This document shows, one piece after another, positions 31,725-41,476 of a DNA stretch of 64,000 nucleotides (the first letter of the stretch is position 1; each line of letters opens with the position of its first letter). This DNA comes from Desulfuromusa sp034717915. Lineage in GTDB: Bacteria > Desulfobacterota > Desulfuromonadia > Desulfuromonadales > Geopsychrobacteraceae. The notes beneath the pieces were generated by a model that worked only from the letters and a program-made list of their open reading frames with translations, did not search any database and was not told the origin of the DNA. The translations under genes were made by a program, and so were the position numbers. Location: positions 1 through 64,000 of the forward strand of contig JAYEME010000162.1 of the NCBI GenBank assembly GCA_034717915.1, given 5' to 3'.

Positions 31725-34700
31725 ACGGAGCCGTCAAATGGATGGCCATGAACCACGTGGCAGCCAACCTGCTGATGCTGGTTCTGGTCATTGGTGGGTT
31801 CATTATGGCTCCAAGCATCAAGCAGGAGATTTTTCCTGAAGTTTCTCTTGATCGGGTTTCGGTATCAGTTGCCTACCCCGGTGCTGGCCCCGAAGAGGTT
31901 GAAGAAGGAATTGTCATCAAAGTAGAAGAAAGCCTGACGGCTGTTGATGGGATTAAACAGCTCAAGTCCACTGCTAATGAAGGCTTCGGGACAGTTATCG
32001 CTGAAATCTTTTCTGATGAAGATGTCGACGATGTCCTGCAGGATATCAAAAGTGAAGTTGATCGCATCACCACCTTCCCTGAAGATGCTGAAAGACCGGT
32101 TATCAGCAAATTGTCCAACCGCCGTGAAGTTATCTCAGTTGTTATCTATGGAGATGCCAGTGAAAAGATTCTGCGCGAACAGGCCGAACGTATCCGGGAT
32201 GAATTGTTGGAGCTGCAGAACATTACCCAGGTTGATCTGAGTGGTGTACGACCTTTCGAAATCACCATTGAAATTCCGGAACGCACTCTGCAACGGTACA
32301 ACCTGACCCTTGATCAGGTCGCGACTGCGATCCGCTTTGCTTCTCTTGACCTGCCTGGCGGAACAATTAAAACCTCTGGTGGCGAAATTCTGCTAAGAAC
32401 CAAAGAACGCCGTTACTGGGGTCCTGAATATGCTGATATCACCATTCTGGCCAACCCGGATGGAACCCAGGTTAAATTGGGAGACATTGCCACTGTCATT
32501 GACGGATTTGCCGATACTGAAACCTATGGTCGGTTTGATGGTAAACCCGCAGCAATGGTTCAAGTTTTTCGTATTGGTGAACAAAAACCGACAGAAATCT
32601 CTGCCAGCATTATCAATTATGTTGAAGAAAACCGCTCCAAACTTCCCGGCAGCCTGCAACTGGCAATCTGGAACGACACCAGTGAAATTTTCAACAGCCG
32701 CATGAGTTTGTTACAAAAAAACGCCATGATAGGTTTGGGACTGGTCGTTATTATCCTCGGCTTGTTTCTGGAAATACGCTTGGCGGGCTGGGTCATGCTT
32801 GGCATTCCAATTTCGTTTTTCGGCACCCTGTTCCTGATGCCCTGGCTCGGGGTCTCAATCAATATGATCTCGCTGTTTGCTTTTATCCTGGCATTGGGGA
32901 TTGTGGTCGACGATGCCATTGTCGTTGGTGAAAATATTTACGAACACCGGCAGCGCGGAAAACCTTACGCGAAAGCCGCCATCGACGGGGTTCTCGAAGT
33001 GGCGGTACCAGTTACATTTTCAATTTTGACCACCGTTGCTGCTTTCCTGCCATTGATTTTCGTCACCGGTATGATGGGGAAGTTCATCAAGGTACTCCCG
33101 GTTATCGTCATCACCCTGTTACTGATGTCCCTGATCGAATCGTTACTGGTTCTTCCGGCTCATTTGAGCGCTGGTAAAGCTCAACCGATAAATGGCGGTT
33201 TGCTGGGACGAATTGACGGGGTACGGCGCTATTTCGGTGACGGGCTGCAACGCTTCATTAACGGCCCATATCTGTGGCTATTAAAGCTGAACATCAATTA
33301 CCGCTATCTATCTCTGGCGGTGGGAATCGTGGCTTTGCTCCTGACCGTTGGAGTGGTTAAAAACGGTCTGATCAAGTTCACCTTCATGCCCGATGTTGAT
33401 GGTGACCGAATCACCGTTGCCCTCCAGATGAACCGCGGAGTGCCAATTGAAGAGACCAGCCGGGTCAGCGATCTAATCCTGCAAAAAGGGATGGAAACAG
33501 TCGCTGATTATAATGAGAAACGCCCGGTTGGGAACAGTATCCTGCGCAATGTTTATACTGTGGTCGGTGGTAATATTTCCGGTGGTGGGCCGGGCGGTGG
33601 TTCCAACGTTACTGCAACCCATATGAGTAACATCGCAATGTTTTTGACCAAGAGTGAAGTCCGCAATATCCCGGCAACAGAAATATCGGCAGCCTGGCGT
33701 AAAAAAGTGGGTGAAATCCCAGGGATTGATTCCCTGACCTTCCGCTCAAACCTGGTTCGGATGGGAGCCAACATCGATGTATTGCTCGCTCATCAGGATT
33801 TTGCCGTTCTGGAACAGTCCTCACTGCGTATTCGCGAGGCTCTGGCAGAATATCAGGGAGTCAGTGATATTGAGGATACCTATGGTCGCGGCAAGCGGGA
33901 AATCAAGCTGAAACTGAAACCTGCAGCACGAACATTGGGAATCACCGAAACGGATCTGGGACGTCAGGTGCGTGCAGCCTTTCACGGGGCAGAAGCATTG
34001 AGATTGCAACGTGGTCGCAACGAAATCAAGGTGATGGTGCGCTATCCCGATGCTAATCGGCGTGAACTGTGGAATTTTGAAACAATGCGAATCCGCACCC
34101 CCGCAGGTCAGGAAATCCCGTTACTCCAAGCAGCGGAAATCATTGAAGGACAGGGGTTTTCAGAGATCAATCGGACTGACAGAAAACGGGTCATCAATGT
34201 CTCTGCAACGGTGAATAACGAACAAGGAAATGCACAAGAGATTATTTCCGACTTAAAGCATAACCTGTTACCACAATTAGTTGCAGATTATCCCGGACTG
34301 GGTTGGGATATGGAGGGTGAAGAGAAAGAACGGAAGGAATCACTGGGAAGTATGCTCGGTGGTTTCAAGCTGGCTCTGATCGCTATCTTCACCCTGTTGG
34401 CAATTCCATTCCGCAGCTACACCCAGCCGCTGTTGATCATGGCAGCGATCCCTTTCGGGATGATCGGTGCAGTCCTGGGTCACATCATCATGGGCTTCAA
34501 CCTGAGCCTGTTGAGCATGTTCGGCCTGGTCGCTTTATCCGGAGTGGTCATCAATGATTCCCTGTTATTGATCGACAAAGCCAACCGCAACCGACGTGAA
34601 GGGATGACTCTATACGATTCGATTATTTCCGCAGGAACCCGACGCTTTCGACCCATCATCCTGACTTCACTGACCACCTTCTTCGGTCTGACACCGATGA

Positions 34701-34894
34701 TTCTTGAGACCAGTGTTCAAGCTCAATTTCTAGTACCAATGGCGATTTCACTTGGCTTTGGGATTCTCTTTGGTACCGGGATTATTTTGCTGCTGATCCC
34801 AGCGCTCTATATGATTTTGGAAGATATCCGGCGGATTCTGGGTTTTAAGGAAGAGCATGCCAGACAGCACCCTGAGATAGCGGATCAGAAATGA
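31721..34894 (+). CDS. RND-family inner-membrane efflux transporter
   Basis: 1057 residues with the AcrB/MexB architecture: 12 membrane helices in two halves separated by two large periplasmic loops. TM4 carries the proton-relay acids in ALGIVVDDAIVVGENIYEH; the second half shows ALSGVVINDSLLLID. It drives export by proton antiport. Sequence type is closer to the broader AcrB-like group than to metal pumps (no CusA methionine features seen). Central gene of the tetR-efflux operon. Confidence 0.96.
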   Translation: MNGAVKWMAMNHVAANLLMLVLVIGGFIMAPSIKQEIFPEVSLDRVSVSVAYPGAGPEEVEEGIVIKVEESLTAVDGIKQLKSTANEGFGTVIAEIFSDEDVDDVLQDIKSEVDRITTFPEDAERPVISKLSNRREVISVVIYGDASEKILREQAERIRDELLELQNITQVDLSGVRPFEITIEIPERTLQRYNLTLDQVATAIRFASLDLPGGTIKTSGGEILLRTKERRYWGPEYADITILANPDGTQVKLGDIATVIDGFADTETYGRFDGKPAAMVQVFRIGEQKPTEISASIINYVEENRSKLPGSLQLAIWNDTSEIFNSRMSLLQKNAMIGLGLVVIILGLFLEIRLAGWVMLGIPISFFGTLFLMPWLGVSINMISLFAFILALGIVVDDAIVVGENIYEHRQRGKPYAKAAIDGVLEVAVPVTFSILTTVAAFLPLIFVTGMMGKFIKVLPVIVITLLLMSLIESLLVLPAHLSAGKAQPINGGLLGRIDGVRRYFGDGLQRFINGPYLWLLKLNINYRYLSLAVGIVALLLTVGVVKNGLIKFTFMPDVDGDRITVALQMNRGVPIEETSRVSDLILQKGMETVADYNEKRPVGNSILRNVYTVVGGNISGGGPGGGSNVTATHMSNIAMFLTKSEVRNIPATEISAAWRKKVGEIPGIDSLTFRSNLVRMGANIDVLLAHQDFAVLEQSSLRIREALAEYQGVSDIEDTYGRGKREIKLKLKPAARTLGITETDLGRQVRAAFHGAEALRLQRGRNEIKVMVRYPDANRRELWNFETMRIRTPAGQEIPLLQAAEIIEGQGFSEINRTDRKRVINVSATVNNEQGNAQEIISDLKHNLLPQLVADYPGLGWDMEGEEKERKESLGSMLGGFKLALIAIFTLLAIPFRSYTQPLLIMAAIPFGMIGAVLGHIIMGFNLSLLSMFGLVALSGVVINDSLLLIDKANRNRREGMTLYDSIISAGTRRFRPIILTSLTTFFGLTPMILETSVQAQFLVPMAISLGFGILFGTGIILLLIPALYMILEDIRRILGFKEEHARQHPEIADQK

Positions 34895-35214
34895 AAAAAT
34901 GTCCTTTTTGTGCTGAAGATATTCAGGATGAAGCTATAAAATGTAAACACTGTGGAGAGTTCCTTACTGCGGAACCACAACACCTTGCAGGAGAAAAAAC
35001 TCCATGGTATTTCAGAAAATCGACAATCGCCGTAGCACTTGCCAGTGTCGGGCCACTGGCATTACCTCTGATCTGGTGGCGGCCACAAACATCTCTGGCA
35101 TGGAAGATTGGGCTCACCATCGGAGTTTTTGTTCTCAGTTGGATCTTATATCAGACCACAATGCAATCTATCCAAACTCTCCAGGAGTATTACCAACTCC
35201 TCAATGAACTCTAA
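34891..35214 (+). CDS. small zinc-ribbon membrane protein
   Basis: 107 residues. An N-terminal zinc ribbon (CPFCAEDIQDEAIKCKHCG) is joined to two hydrophobic helices (about 46-64 and 71-90). It overlaps the RND pump gene by 4 bases (ATGA), so it belongs to the efflux operon, but no function in efflux is known to me; the zinc ribbon plus two helices form is common in bacteria as an uncharacterised membrane protein. Confidence 0.85.
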   Translation: MKKCPFCAEDIQDEAIKCKHCGEFLTAEPQHLAGEKTPWYFRKSTIAVALASVGPLALPLIWWRPQTSLAWKIGLTIGVFVLSWILYQTTMQSIQTLQEYYQLLNEL

Positions 35215-35406
35215 GCTAATAAAATTCGGATAAAATCAAGAAATAAACCAATAGCCGGCGATAAATGGCAAAAAGATGATTGTTGATTTACGCGGAATAC
35301 GTTAAAAAGAACGGCACTGTCTTCCAGTATTCCTTGAGTTTCAAAAGTGAACTGTGAACAAACGTTACTCGTACAATCTGCCTCTCAACATTTTTAGGAT
35401 TTCAAT

Positions 35407-36360
35407 ATGAACGTGATCGACATCATCAACAACAGTGACAAAACTGTTTTTTCCTTTGAACTACTTCCCCCACTCAAAGGGAGTGACGCCGGCAAGATTT
35501 ATCGTACTATCGAAAGTCTGGTCGATTTTGATCCTAAATATATCAACATCACCACCCATCGTGATGAGATGGTCTTTATCGAGCTGCCAGACGGAACTAT
35601 CGAAAAGAGAACCGTGCGTAAACGCCCGGGAACTGTCGCTATTGCAGCAGCCATTCAGCACAAATACGATATTCCGGTAGTGCCACATATTCTGTGTGGC
35701 GGTTTTTCAAAAAGTGAGACCGAACATGTCCTGATCGACCTCAATTTTATGGGGGTCAACAATATACTGGCGTTGCGGGGCGATGGTTTAAAAACAGATC
35801 ACATTTTTCGCCCAAACTCTGATGGACATGCCAATGCTACCGGATTGGTTGAACAGGTCGTCAATTTACGCAGTGGCAAATATCTGGAAGCTGATCTGAA
35901 AAATAGTGCCCCCATGAACTTTTGTATTGGTGTCGCCGGATATCCAGAGAAACATTTTGAGGCACCAAATTTTGAAACCGATCTGGATTATTTGAAACAG
36001 AAAATAGATACAGGAGCCGACTATATTGTGACGCAGATGTTTTTTGACAATCGGGTCTATTACGATTTTGTCGATAAATGTCGCGCTGCAGGGATCAATG
36101 TGCCTATTATTCCCGGCATTAAACCAATCAACCTCAAAAATCAGCTGACGGTACTCCCCAAACTCTTCAGTATCAATCTGCCACAGGAGCTGGCAACAGA
36201 ACTGGCAAAATGCAAAGATAACGACGCTGTAAAAGTGGTCGGAACAGAATGGGCCATCCACCAGTCAAAAGATCTGGTGACACATAATGTCCCCAGCCTG
36301 CACATCTACACCTACGGCGTTTCCGACAATACCCGAAAAATCGTTAAGTCCGTTTTTTAA
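35407..36360 (+). CDS. metF: methylenetetrahydrofolate reductase
   Basis: 317-residue single-domain MetF: FSFELLPPLKGSD, YINITTHRDEM, LALRGDGLK and IVTQMFFDNRVYYDFVD are the folate/FAD-binding segments. It reduces 5,10-methylene-THF to 5-methyl-THF for methionine synthesis, or serves in the methyl branch of one-carbon metabolism in anaerobes. No riboswitch is recognisable in the 192-base gap upstream. The exporter gene follows after 8 bases. Confidence 0.92.
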   Translation: MNVIDIINNSDKTVFSFELLPPLKGSDAGKIYRTIESLVDFDPKYINITTHRDEMVFIELPDGTIEKRTVRKRPGTVAIAAAIQHKYDIPVVPHILCGGFSKSETEHVLIDLNFMGVNNILALRGDGLKTDHIFRPNSDGHANATGLVEQVVNLRSGKYLEADLKNSAPMNFCIGVAGYPEKHFEAPNFETDLDYLKQKIDTGADYIVTQMFFDNRVYYDFVDKCRAAGINVPIIPGIKPINLKNQLTVLPKLFSINLPQELATELAKCKDNDAVKVVGTEWAIHQSKDLVTHNVPSLHIYTYGVSDNTRKIVKSVF

Positions 36361-36368
36361 GAGTCAAC

Positions 36369-37262
36369 ATGCTGAACCAACAAGCCCTTTGGGGTTATCT
36401 TTTCGCCATCGGTGCAACAGCTATCTGGTCCGGTAATTTCATCATTGCCCGAGGCTTAAGTGAAAGCATCTCACCCATCAGCCTAGCTTTCTGGAGATGG
36501 GTTGTCGCTGTCGTTGTGTTTTTACCCTTTGCAATAAAACCACTGATTGCCGAATGGGAGATTCTAAAAAGGAACCTTCCCTACCTGTCCATAACTGCCT
36601 TGCTCGGCGTTACAACATTCAATACCCTCATCTATCTTGCTGGACAGACAACAACCGCCATCAATCTTTCGCTGATATCCATTACCTTTCCCATTTTCAT
36701 TATCATTCTATCCCGTTTTTTTTATGGTGAAGCGATCACGGTCAACAAGGGGATTGGCATTTTACTGGTTGCGGCAGGCGTGATTTTACTTATCACAGAA
36801 GGAGCCCCTTCAATCCTTCTCAACTTAACTTTCGCAATCGGTGATGTCTGGATGCTTATGGCTGCCATAATTTTTGCCATTTACAGTTTGCTACTAAAAC
36901 GTCGTCCTGAAAAGCTGAGTATCTGGACCCTTCAATTAAGTACATTCATTTTGGGGCTCATTTTCCTGCTTCCATTCTATATCTGGGATTCTGCAACCGT
37001 CTCCCCTCTTGAATTTGACACGAAAACAGTTTTTGCAATTTTTTACGTCGGTATTTTCGCTTCTCTTTCGGCTTTCGTTCTATGGAACAAGGCAATCGTT
37101 GCAGTTGGTCCTACAAAGGCGGGAATGGTTTACTATACCTTGCCCCTTTTTAGCGGAACCTTGGCATACCTGTTTTTGAAAGAAGATATTGGCATGCTCC
37201 ATTTTTACTGCGCATTGCTGATTATTTCAGGTATTCTTACTGCTAATTATGAGTCAAATTGA
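36369..37262 (+). CDS. EamA/DMT-family transporter
   Basis: 297 residues with ten predicted helices and two EamA repeats (ATAIWSGNFIIARGLSESISP at the start of the first; AFVLWNKAIVAVGPTKAGM near the end of the second). Family members export metabolites such as amino acids or purines. It lies 8 bases after metF and 48 before a LysE-type exporter, part of a run of three exporter genes. Codon use looks more AT-rich than its neighbours. Confidence 0.9.
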   Translation: MLNQQALWGYLFAIGATAIWSGNFIIARGLSESISPISLAFWRWVVAVVVFLPFAIKPLIAEWEILKRNLPYLSITALLGVTTFNTLIYLAGQTTTAINLSLISITFPIFIIILSRFFYGEAITVNKGIGILLVAAGVILLITEGAPSILLNLTFAIGDVWMLMAAIIFAIYSLLLKRRPEKLSIWTLQLSTFILGLIFLLPFYIWDSATVSPLEFDTKTVFAIFYVGIFASLSAFVLWNKAIVAVGPTKAGMVYYTLPLFSGTLAYLFLKEDIGMLHFYCALLIISGILTANYESN

Positions 37263-37310
37263 GAAACAGTTCGGAAATCGGTTAACCTTTAGGTAATAAA
37301 GGAACTTAAT

Positions 37311-37952
37311 ATGGAATCTTCTTCTTATTGGTTACTATTTTTCTCGGCAGCGATTGCAATTAACATTTCTCCTGGCCCTGACTTAATCTACATTCTCTCC
37401 AAGACAATAGCGCAAGGTCGAAAGATTGGGATCGCTTCGTCTCTCGGTGTTTGCAGTGGAGCTCTAGTTCACGTCTTTGCTGCAGCCCTTGGCCTGTCCG
37501 CCATCCTCGCTACTTCAGCTATTGCATTCAGTGCGGTGAAGTATGTCGGAGCAGCATATTTAATTTATCTGGGGATACAAGCTTTGCGGTCTAAAGGTTC
37601 TACCTTCGATATACCAGTAGAAAATGGGGCAACAATAACGGCGTGGAAAGCATTTAGACAAGGGGCTCTGGTCGATATTCTCAACCCCAAAGTGGCGATT
37701 TTCTTTATGGCCTTTCTACCTCAATTTATTCGTCCTGAGTTAGGACACAATTCTATTCAAATCATCATACTGGGAACTCTGGTTATTCTGGTTGCGGTTG
37801 TTGTTGAATCTTTCATTGTTCTGACCGCAGCTCAAACCACGAATTTTTTTCGCAAAAATCGTCATTTTTCTGTCTGGCTTGACTGTATATTAGGATCGGT
37901 GCTGATTGGGTTAGGTCTGCGCCTGGCTTTTACAGAGAATCACACTAACTGA
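37311..37952 (+). CDS. LysE/RhtB-family amino-acid exporter
   Basis: 213 residues, full length. Signature NISPGPDLIYILSKTIAQG, GVCSGALVHVFAAALG, and FRQGALVDILNPKVAIFF. Five to six membrane helices. Exports amino acids such as threonine, homoserine or lysine when in excess. AAAGGAA precedes the ATG; the next exporter starts 2 bases after its stop. Confidence 0.93.
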   Translation: MESSSYWLLFFSAAIAINISPGPDLIYILSKTIAQGRKIGIASSLGVCSGALVHVFAAALGLSAILATSAIAFSAVKYVGAAYLIYLGIQALRSKGSTFDIPVENGATITAWKAFRQGALVDILNPKVAIFFMAFLPQFIRPELGHNSIQIIILGTLVILVAVVVESFIVLTAAQTTNFFRKNRHFSVWLDCILGSVLIGLGLRLAFTENHTN

Positions 37953-37954
37953 AA

Positions 37955-38866
37955 ATGAAAGATGGAACAATTAAAGCCGATATCCTGCTGTTACTGACTG
38001 CAACAATCTGGGGATTTGCCTTTGTTGCCCAACGGGTCGGGATGGATTATGTCGGTCCATTCACTTTCAATGCCGTCCGTTTTGCCCTTGGCAGCCTCTC
38101 ATTGCTACCGTTGATTCTGTTCCTGCAAAAACGGCAACCAAATACCAAGCAACAACACTTCTCTGCCGATACGAATAAATCGGTTCTGTTTGGTGGTATT
38201 CTGGCTGGCGGTGCCCTGTTTGCCGGAGCATCACTGCAACAAGCAGGACTGGTTTACACAACTGCCGGCAAAGCGGGTTTTATCACCGGACTTTACGTGG
38301 TGATCGTACCCCTGCTCGGACTATTCTGGCGGCAACGACCACGTATCGGCACTTGGCTGGGTGCCATACTTGCGGCTATCGGTCTCTATTTTCTCAGCGT
38401 CAATGAAGAATTCACAATCTCTCCTGGTGATCTACTGGTACTGATAGGTGCCTTTTTCTGGGCCGGACATGTGCTGTTGATCGGCTGGCTGGCACCACGA
38501 ACCGACTCATTGAAACTGGCAGCGGCTCAATTTGCTGTCTGTTCCTTGCTCAGCTTTCTGACCGCCCTGGCCATAGAAACGATGACCTTTGCTTCGATCT
38601 GGCAAGCCGCAGTGCCGATTCTCTACGGCGGGATCGGCTCAGTTGGCATCGCCTACACCCTGCAGGTTATCGCTCAACGTGATGCTCATCCCGCCCACTC
38701 AGCGATCATTCTGAGCCTTGAAGGTCTCTTTGCCGCGATTGGCGGTTGGTTACTGTTAGGTGAAGTCCTTTCCCTTCGTGGTCTTTTCGGCTGTGCTATG
38801 ATGCTTGCAGGGATGCTCTTTTCTGAACTGTCGGGTTTTTTCGGCAAACAGAAACCGGAAAATTAA
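37955..38866 (+). CDS. EamA/DMT-family transporter
   Basis: 303 residues, ten helices, two EamA repeats (TATIWGFAFVAQRVGMDYVGP; second repeat ends HPAHSAIILSLEGLFAAIGG). More like the YdcZ/RarD-distant drug/metabolite group than the EamA gene at 36369. Closely spaced behind the LysE exporter, so co-transcribed. Substrate unknown. Confidence 0.9.
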   Translation: MKDGTIKADILLLLTATIWGFAFVAQRVGMDYVGPFTFNAVRFALGSLSLLPLILFLQKRQPNTKQQHFSADTNKSVLFGGILAGGALFAGASLQQAGLVYTTAGKAGFITGLYVVIVPLLGLFWRQRPRIGTWLGAILAAIGLYFLSVNEEFTISPGDLLVLIGAFFWAGHVLLIGWLAPRTDSLKLAAAQFAVCSLLSFLTALAIETMTFASIWQAAVPILYGGIGSVGIAYTLQVIAQRDAHPAHSAIILSLEGLFAAIGGWLLLGEVLSLRGLFGCAMMLAGMLFSELSGFFGKQKPEN

Positions 38867-38918
38867 AAATCCAAGTAAAAATTGACCCGCGACGGGAGAC
38901 TCAATAATAATTGTCAGC

Positions 38919-39662
38919 TTAGGCTGATTTAGTTTCCAGCAGGGTCTTTATTTTTGTCAGATAGTTGCGGGTTTCTTCAGGCATACTCTCCAATCCATGA
39001 CGGTCAACATTCCCCTGCCCCCAATTGTAAGCAGCCAGAGCATGGTCGAGATCACCATCATATTTTACCAGCAACTGTTTCAGATAGCGGCTGCCGCCAA
39101 GTAAATTCTGTAACGGATCAAAGCTGTCCTGCACTCCAAGTTCCTGGGCTGTTTCTGGCATCAATTGCATTAAACCCTGGGCACCTGCATGCGATACGGC
39201 TGTCGGGTTATAGTCACTCTCGGTGGCAACAACTGAGTGAATCAACTCTGGAGCCAAACTAGTTTTTTCTGCGACATGATCAATCATTTGTCCAATCTGT
39301 TTGGGCTCCTGCTCTATCGGTTGCTGCTGAGAAATGGGTTTGGCAGAATAGTATTTGTCAATGATTTGACTTTTCTGAAAGGTTAACTGATTCAATCTAT
39401 GATTGTTCAGAATCCCCGTAAAAAATTCATTAGAGTCTTTTTCTTCCTCCTCAGAAAACAATCCCTGCAGCAACTGAATGTGTTCCATTTTCATCATCGC
39501 AATGATGTTCTTTTGAGTATTTTCATTACTTTTCAAAGAGTTAACACTGTCATCCAAAATATGTTCAAATAGCTGACTGCTTTGTTTTTGTTTATCAATA
39601 GCTATTTTCTGCGCTGGAGAGACTTCAAATGCTGTCATTAATTTGGTTGGATCAATACTCAT
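38919..39662 (-). CDS. SLT-domain lytic transglycosylase without signal peptide
   Basis: 247 residues. The N-terminal 120 residues are a polar helical region; the C-terminal SLT domain has the catalytic Glu in IHSVVATESDYNPTAVS, GAQGLMQLMPETA and AAYNWGQGNVDR. No signal peptide is visible, which resembles flagellar or secretion-system transglycosylases exported by other routes. It cleaves peptidoglycan between MurNAc and GlcNAc. The ATG at 39662 has GAGG 5 bases upstream; the in-frame GTG at 39668 is less likely. Confidence 0.88.
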   Translation of the reverse strand: MSIDPTKLMTAFEVSPAQKIAIDKQKQSSQLFEHILDDSVNSLKSNENTQKNIIAMMKMEHIQLLQGLFSEEEEKDSNEFFTGILNNHRLNQLTFQKSQIIDKYYSAKPISQQQPIEQEPKQIGQMIDHVAEKTSLAPELIHSVVATESDYNPTAVSHAGAQGLMQLMPETAQELGVQDSFDPLQNLLGGSRYLKQLLVKYDGDLDHALAAYNWGQGNVDRHGLESMPEETRNYLTKIKTLLETKSA

Positions 39663-39835
39663 CTGCACCTCTTTTTAAAATAAAACTATGGCAAATAAAC
39701 ATCCCTGACTAACTCTAAGCAAGAAATGCACCGAGTGAAGAAACCATCATCATAAATCGGGTAGTTAGAGGTGCGCCTGACTTGTTTTTTCAACCGATTT
39801 CTTTTACAAAGGAATTTTTGTGGAGGAGCTTCAGA

Positions 39836-40597
39836 GTGACAATAATGGAAAAAATATTTAATCGCATCAAACGTCAGGTTGGCAAAGCGATTGGTGATTT
39901 TAATCTGATTGAAGAGGGGGATCGAATTGCGGTCGGTATTTCTGGCGGCAAGGATTCCTATACCTTACTGAATATTCTGGAGGCATTGCGGAAAAAAGCA
40001 CCAATCAGATTTGAACTGATTGCACTCAATATAGATTCCGGTTTTCCAAACTATCAAAAAGAACTGATTGAGGAATATCTCCAACAGCAGCACTTTAACT
40101 ACGTAATGGCAGAAACGAACAGTTACCAAATTATTGAAGATAAACTGCGACCCGGAACATCCTATTGTGCTTTTTGTGCACGCTTAAGGCGTGGAGCACT
40201 TTACACCCAGGCAGAAAAACTGGATTGCAATAAAATAGCTCTGGGACATCATCTGGATGACTTTATCGAAACCCTCTTTCTCAACCAGTTTTACGCTGGA
40301 ACCCTGGCAGCAATGAGTGCCAACCTCCAGGCGGATAACGGCAAACAGACGGTCATCCGTCCGTTGGTCTACGTTGAGGAAGCAGATATTCAGGAATATA
40401 GTCACTTGCAGAAATTCCCAATTGTCAACTGCTCCTGTCCGGCGATTAGAGTTGAAGATCAAAAGCGGCAGAAGATGAAACAATTAGTTAAAACACTTGC
40501 CGTAAATATACCGGAGATACGCAACAGTATGATCAGCGCAATTGGAAACGTGCAGCCACACCACCTTCTGGATCAGAATTTGACTAAAAAGAATTAA
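39836..40597 (+). CDS. ttcA: tRNA 2-thiocytidine biosynthesis protein TtcA
   Basis: 253 residues. PP-loop SGGKDSYTLL, the cluster cysteine pair YCAFCARLRRG, HHLDDFIETL, and a third cysteine in VNCSCPAIR; the three cysteines hold the [4Fe-4S] cluster. The enzyme thiolates cytidine 32 of tRNA. The start is taken at GTG 39836 because GGAGGAG lies 7 bases upstream; ATG 39845 is the alternative and would remove only three residues. Confidence 0.92.
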   Translation: MTIMEKIFNRIKRQVGKAIGDFNLIEEGDRIAVGISGGKDSYTLLNILEALRKKAPIRFELIALNIDSGFPNYQKELIEEYLQQQHFNYVMAETNSYQIIEDKLRPGTSYCAFCARLRRGALYTQAEKLDCNKIALGHHLDDFIETLFLNQFYAGTLAAMSANLQADNGKQTVIRPLVYVEEADIQEYSHLQKFPIVNCSCPAIRVEDQKRQKMKQLVKTLAVNIPEIRNSMISAIGNVQPHHLLDQNLTKKN

Positions 40598-40671
40598 GAA
40601 AACTCCCCCCTTGACCAGTTTTAGCCAGAAAAGTAGAATGCTTTTTGTCCTAAAAACTGAAAGGTGAAAAA

Positions 40672-41454
40672 TTGAAAAGATATCCATTTTTATCTATGGC
40701 GTTAATCGTCTGCTTCTTCGCACTTTTGATTATACCAGCCACCTGCTTCCGCCCTGAAGCAAATAGACCAGAGGCAAGCACCCCGAAAGTCAGCATTGTT
40801 AAAACGCCTGTTTCAGAAACAAATGCTTCTGAAACAAGCGTATCGAAAGTCAGCATTCCTGAAATAAGTGTACAAGAAAAAAAAGCCCAGTTTAAAGCTA
40901 CTATCATCCCTGCTATAAATGAAGTCTATAGCGACCTGATGCAACAATATCAAGAGGTGTCGGAATCAGTTCAGGCAGGTGATGATATTGATAAATTTGC
41001 GGCACTGAAGAAAAGATACAAGGCTGCAAACAACGATGAATTACTCATGGCTCTTAAACCACATCCTCAGAGTATCGCCATAGCTCAAGCGGCAATGGAA
41101 AGTTCCTGGGCAACATCCCGATTTTTTAAAGAAGCAAATAATGTATTTGGTGTCTGGTCATACAATAAAAATGAGGCACGGATAGCAGCGGGCACAAAAC
41201 GGGGAGAGCAAACGATCTGGGTGAAAAAATACAGTTCAGTTGAGGCTTCTGTTCGCGATTATTATCGAACCTTAGCCCGGGGAGACGCCTATAAAGAGTT
41301 CAGGGCTCTGAAAATGGAGACAAATGACCCTTATGAACTGGTCAAAAAGCTAGAATTTTATTCAGAGAGGAGAGAGGAGTACACTAATGAGCTCTCTACC
41401 ATCATTCGCTATAATGAATTCGATACTTACGATGAGCAAAAAACAATTTTATAA
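40672..41454 (+). CDS. Bax-like glucosaminidase-domain protein
   Basis: 260 residues. An N-terminal signal or anchor helix (4-24), a Ser/Thr/Val/Glu-rich low-complexity spacer built from short repeats (about 30-70), then a glucosaminidase domain: AIAQAAMESSWATSRF with catalytic Glu, EANNVFGVWSY, and VRDYYRTLARG. E. coli Bax is the nearest named relative. It should trim peptidoglycan in the periplasm. Translation starts at TTG 40672 with AAAGGTG upstream; no ATG is in position. Confidence 0.85.
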   Translation: MKRYPFLSMALIVCFFALLIIPATCFRPEANRPEASTPKVSIVKTPVSETNASETSVSKVSIPEISVQEKKAQFKATIIPAINEVYSDLMQQYQEVSESVQAGDDIDKFAALKKRYKAANNDELLMALKPHPQSIAIAQAAMESSWATSRFFKEANNVFGVWSYNKNEARIAAGTKRGEQTIWVKKYSSVEASVRDYYRTLARGDAYKEFRALKMETNDPYELVKKLEFYSERREEYTNELSTIIRYNEFDTYDEQKTIL

Positions 41455-41476
41455 AAATTAACCCTGGATCACAGTA

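Noticed and set aside
35215..35406. Riboswitch upstream of metF
   Set aside because: No SAM, cobalamin or tetrahydrofolate riboswitch signature could be recognised.
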